A stretch of DNA of 64,000 bases, taken from NCBI RefSeq assembly GCF_003014555.1, contig NZ_PYGE01000005.1, positions 248,001 to 312,000 on the forward strand. Reading direction: 5' to 3'. The number at the start of each line of letters is the position of its first letter. Position 1 is the stretch's first letter. Source of the stretch: Haloactinopolyspora alba. Lineage in GTDB: Bacteria; Actinomycetota; Actinomycetes; Jiangellales; Jiangellaceae. A program made the position numbers and the translations under genes. Below the pieces are notes generated by a model. The model made no database searches. It was not told the origin of the DNA and was given only the letters and a program-made list of their open reading frames with translations. Positions 61,913-64,000 of this stretch are shown here, piece after piece.

Positions 61913-64000
61913 TTGGCCAGTAACATCCAGCGCCGGCCCGGCGCCACCCGAACGGCGCCGCGATCCAGGCGTCGTGCTCGCAACCAGGACAACGACGGCA
62001 TCATCCCGGTGCTCGCGAGTGCCGTGCGCAGGGTCGAGGCGGGCGTGCAGCACGGCCCGGTGAGCCCCTCTATACGCACCCAGTTCCAGGTCGTCGCCCT
62101 GCTGGTCCGCGAGGAACGCGCCCGTGTCAAGGCCGACTCGACGAGAAGCGACGCCTACCGCGCGGAGCAGCTCAAGCGCCTCGACGGGATCGCGACGATC
62201 CTGGCGAAGGTCGCCGCCCGAGACACCACGCTCCTTGCGTTGCTGGACGAGGACGCCGTCGTCGGCGACGCAGCCAGGTCGCTCAAGCGCGAGATGCTGA
62301 TCTCGGCCGGTATGGAGCCTGGTGACGACGACGTCACCACCAGCGTGCCGCCGGCCGCCACGACCACGACGAAGCGTCAGGTGGTGCCGCAGTCGGTCGT
62401 CTCCCGGCAGCTCGCCAATCCCTTTCTCGCGCCTGACTTCGCGTCAGTGGGCACGCGCGAGTCACGTCCCCGAGGGTCGGGCTCGCGCCGTCTGGCCAGC
62501 TGGGAGCTGATCGGCCCCCTGCTCGGTTCGTTCGAGCACGCCGCCGCCGGAGTCTCGGCGTGCATGGACTTGCCTGATGCCTCCTCCGTCGGAGTGCCGA
62601 ACGTCCCGGAGCTGATGGCACACCAGGCGCAGCTCGTCGCGGCTGCCGAGTCCGGGCACCGGACCTTCCTGCTCGCCGACGAGCCGGGCCTGGGCAAGAC
62701 GGCTCAAGCGCTGCTCGCCGCGCAGGCCGCGGACGCCTACCCGCTGCTCGCCGTCGTACCGAATGTCGTCAAGACCAACTGGGCACGCGAAGCGGGCCGG
62801 TGGACGCCCGACCACCCGGCCACCGTGATCCACGGAGACGGGGACACGATCGACGGCTTCGCCGACATCATCGTCATCAATTACGAGGTGCTGGACCGTC
62901 ACATCGGCTGGCTCGGCGACCTCGGCTTCCGCGGCATGGTCGTCGACGAGGCGCACTTCATCAAGAACAAGAAGTCCCAGCGTTCCCAACACGTCCTGCA
63001 ACTCTCCGAACAGATCCGGGCCCGCACCGTCCGCCCCCTGCTGATGGCGCTCACCGGAACTCCGTTGATCAACGACGTCGACGACTTCAGGGCGATCTGG
63101 CAGTTCCTCGGCTGGATCGACGAGAAGAAGCCGCGCGCGGAACTCATGGAAGCCCTCGAGCAGACCGGCCTGACACCGGCCGATCCCGGGTTCTGTGCCG
63201 CCGCTCGCGAGCGCGTGATCGACCTGGGCATCGTCCGCCGCCGCAAGGCCGACGTGGCCGCCGACATCCCCGCCCGCCGTGTCGCCGACCTGCCCGTCGA
63301 GCTCGACGACGCCGTCGGCCGCTCGATTCGTGCGGCCGAGCGCGAGCTCGCCGACCGCCTCGTGTCGCGCTACGAGAGCGCCCTCGAGACACGGGCCTCC
63401 GGCGACGTCGTGCAGGGCATCGACCACGACCTCGTGCGCCGAGTCGCCGGTTGGGAGCTGGCCGACGCGGCCACGGCGAAGACCGGCGAGAACGTGTTCA
63501 GCATGATCCGGCGCATCGGCCAGGCCAAGGCCGGCCTGGCCGCAGACTACGCCGCGCAGCTCGCAAGCAGCGTCGGCAAGGTCGTCTTCTTCGCCAAGCA
63601 CGTCGACGTGCTGGACACCGCCGAGCAGGTCTTCGCCGAGCGAGGCCTGCGGTACTCGTCGATCCGGGGCGATCAGACCGCGACGAAGCGCCAGGAGAAC
63701 ATCGACGCCTTCGTCGGCGATCCCGATGTCTCCATCGCGGTGTGCTCGCTGACGGCGGCCGGCGTGGGCCTCAACCTCCAAGTCGCCTCGAACCTGGTGC
63801 TCGCCGAACTCTCCTGGACCGATGCCGAACAGACGCAGGCCATCGACCGCGTCCACCGCATCGGTCAGGCCGAACCCGTCACCGCCTGGCGCATCATCGC
63901 CGCGCAGACCATCGACGCAAAGATCGCGGAGCTCATCGACAGCAAGGCCGGGCTCGCAGCCAGAGCACTCGACGGTTCGGACGAAGAGGTGTCCTCGGCG
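61913..64000 (+). CDS. SNF2-family helicase, 3' end outside window
   Basis: A TTG start with GGAGGAGGAG about four bases upstream; 696 codons are visible and the frame is open at the right edge. Residues about 50-135 are helical and about 140-225 low in structure. The motor follows: ELMAHQAQLV, Walker A DEPGLGKTAQA at about 256-266, NYEVLDRH, DEAH at about 345-348, LMALTGTPLINDV, then the second lobe with VVFFAKHVDVL, GLNLQVASNLVLAELSW and QAIDRVHRIGQ. This is a bacterial SNF2-type DNA translocase. Such proteins occur alone, in phage-defence systems and in mobile elements. The end and the neighbours to the right would decide. Confidence 0.9.
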   Translation, partial: MASNIQRRPGATRTAPRSRRRARNQDNDGIIPVLASAVRRVEAGVQHGPVSPSIRTQFQVVALLVREERARVKADSTRSDAYRAEQLKRLDGIATILAKVAARDTTLLALLDEDAVVGDAARSLKREMLISAGMEPGDDDVTTSVPPAATTTTKRQVVPQSVVSRQLANPFLAPDFASVGTRESRPRGSGSRRLASWELIGPLLGSFEHAAAGVSACMDLPDASSVGVPNVPELMAHQAQLVAAAESGHRTFLLADEPGLGKTAQALLAAQAADAYPLLAVVPNVVKTNWAREAGRWTPDHPATVIHGDGDTIDGFADIIVINYEVLDRHIGWLGDLGFRGMVVDEAHFIKNKKSQRSQHVLQLSEQIRARTVRPLLMALTGTPLINDVDDFRAIWQFLGWIDEKKPRAELMEALEQTGLTPADPGFCAAARERVIDLGIVRRRKADVAADIPARRVADLPVELDDAVGRSIRAAERELADRLVSRYESALETRASGDVVQGIDHDLVRRVAGWELADAATAKTGENVFSMIRRIGQAKAGLAADYAAQLASSVGKVVFFAKHVDVLDTAEQVFAERGLRYSSIRGDQTATKRQENIDAFVGDPDVSIAVCSLTAAGVGLNLQVASNLVLAELSWTDAEQTQAIDRVHRIGQAEPVTAWRIIAAQTIDAKIAELIDSKAGLAARALDGSDEEVSSA

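Overview
The window looks like chromosome from a high-GC Gram-positive actinobacterium. GC is very high throughout, GTG and TTG starts are common, and the housekeeping order mfd - SurA-like lipoprotein - mazG ... eno - ftsB - DUF501 - ppx is the one seen in Actinomycetota. A SARP regulator, an F420/PPOX-type reductase, tandem DrrAB-type transport genes and a Rex box upstream of ndh agree with this. The genus cannot be fixed from sequence alone; a Jiangella- or Nocardioides-like organism would fit. Most long open frames antisense to real genes are high-GC artefacts and are left out.

Layout. 1-6.1 kb: the N-terminal two thirds of a SARP regulator (cut by the left edge), a DrrAB-type ABC exporter with a divergent TetR gene and a clear operator, a RelE/ParE-type toxin-antitoxin pair, and a zinc formaldehyde/alcohol dehydrogenase. 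6.3-11.1 kb: a sigma-4-like protein, a shortened DUF664 protein, an APS kinase with an extra N-terminal region, a TetR gene with a perfect 23-bp operator, a PPOX protein and an NAD(P)-binding protein. 11.2-15.1 kb: threonine catabolism (tdh-kbl) and AzlCD amino-acid export with its XRE-cupin regulator.

15.1-16.9 kb: a three-gene overlapping cassette in which two members carry ADP-ribosyltransferase-like motifs. It looks like an effector cassette and is the best candidate here for something undescribed. 17-24.8 kb: a divergent cluster (M20 hydrolase; GNAT of the COG3375 type, SIS protein, N-succinylamino-acid racemase/OSBS, permease, class A beta-lactamase-like hydrolase, N-acyl-D-amino-acid deacylase). 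This matches the known succinylation-racemisation-desuccinylation route for turning D-amino acids into L-amino acids, with two palindromic operators between the divergent units.

24.9-33.2 kb: a secreted discoidin-like protein, PhoD phosphatase, an intergenic repeat array, then mfd, a SurA-like lipoprotein and mazG. 33.2-40.4 kb: a cysteine-cluster/pentapeptide protein, a zinc-ribbon protein, a P-loop kinase, a methyltransferase, a LuxR regulator and a set of unknown ESX-like genes with a lipoprotein. 40.5-43.9 kb: the eno-ftsB-DUF501-ppx operon. 44-52.7 kb: a HAD phosphatase, a peptidoglycan amidase, family-5 uracil-DNA glycosylase, ndh with a Rex box, a cyclopropane-fatty-acid synthase, an ACT protein, peptide deformylase and a tRNA with anticodon UAA. 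53-60.5 kb: a secreted phosphoesterase and an organosulfate uptake and sulfatase operon with a divergent GntR regulator. 60.5-61.9 kb is decayed DNA with a frameshifted TrmO/TsaA-like remnant, followed by an SNF2 helicase cut by the right edge.

Three copies of a roughly 78-bp intergenic repeat (11.1, 33.2 and 50.1 kb, all in the same orientation) carry a conserved potential hairpin. In two copies the stop codon of the preceding gene is part of the repeat.
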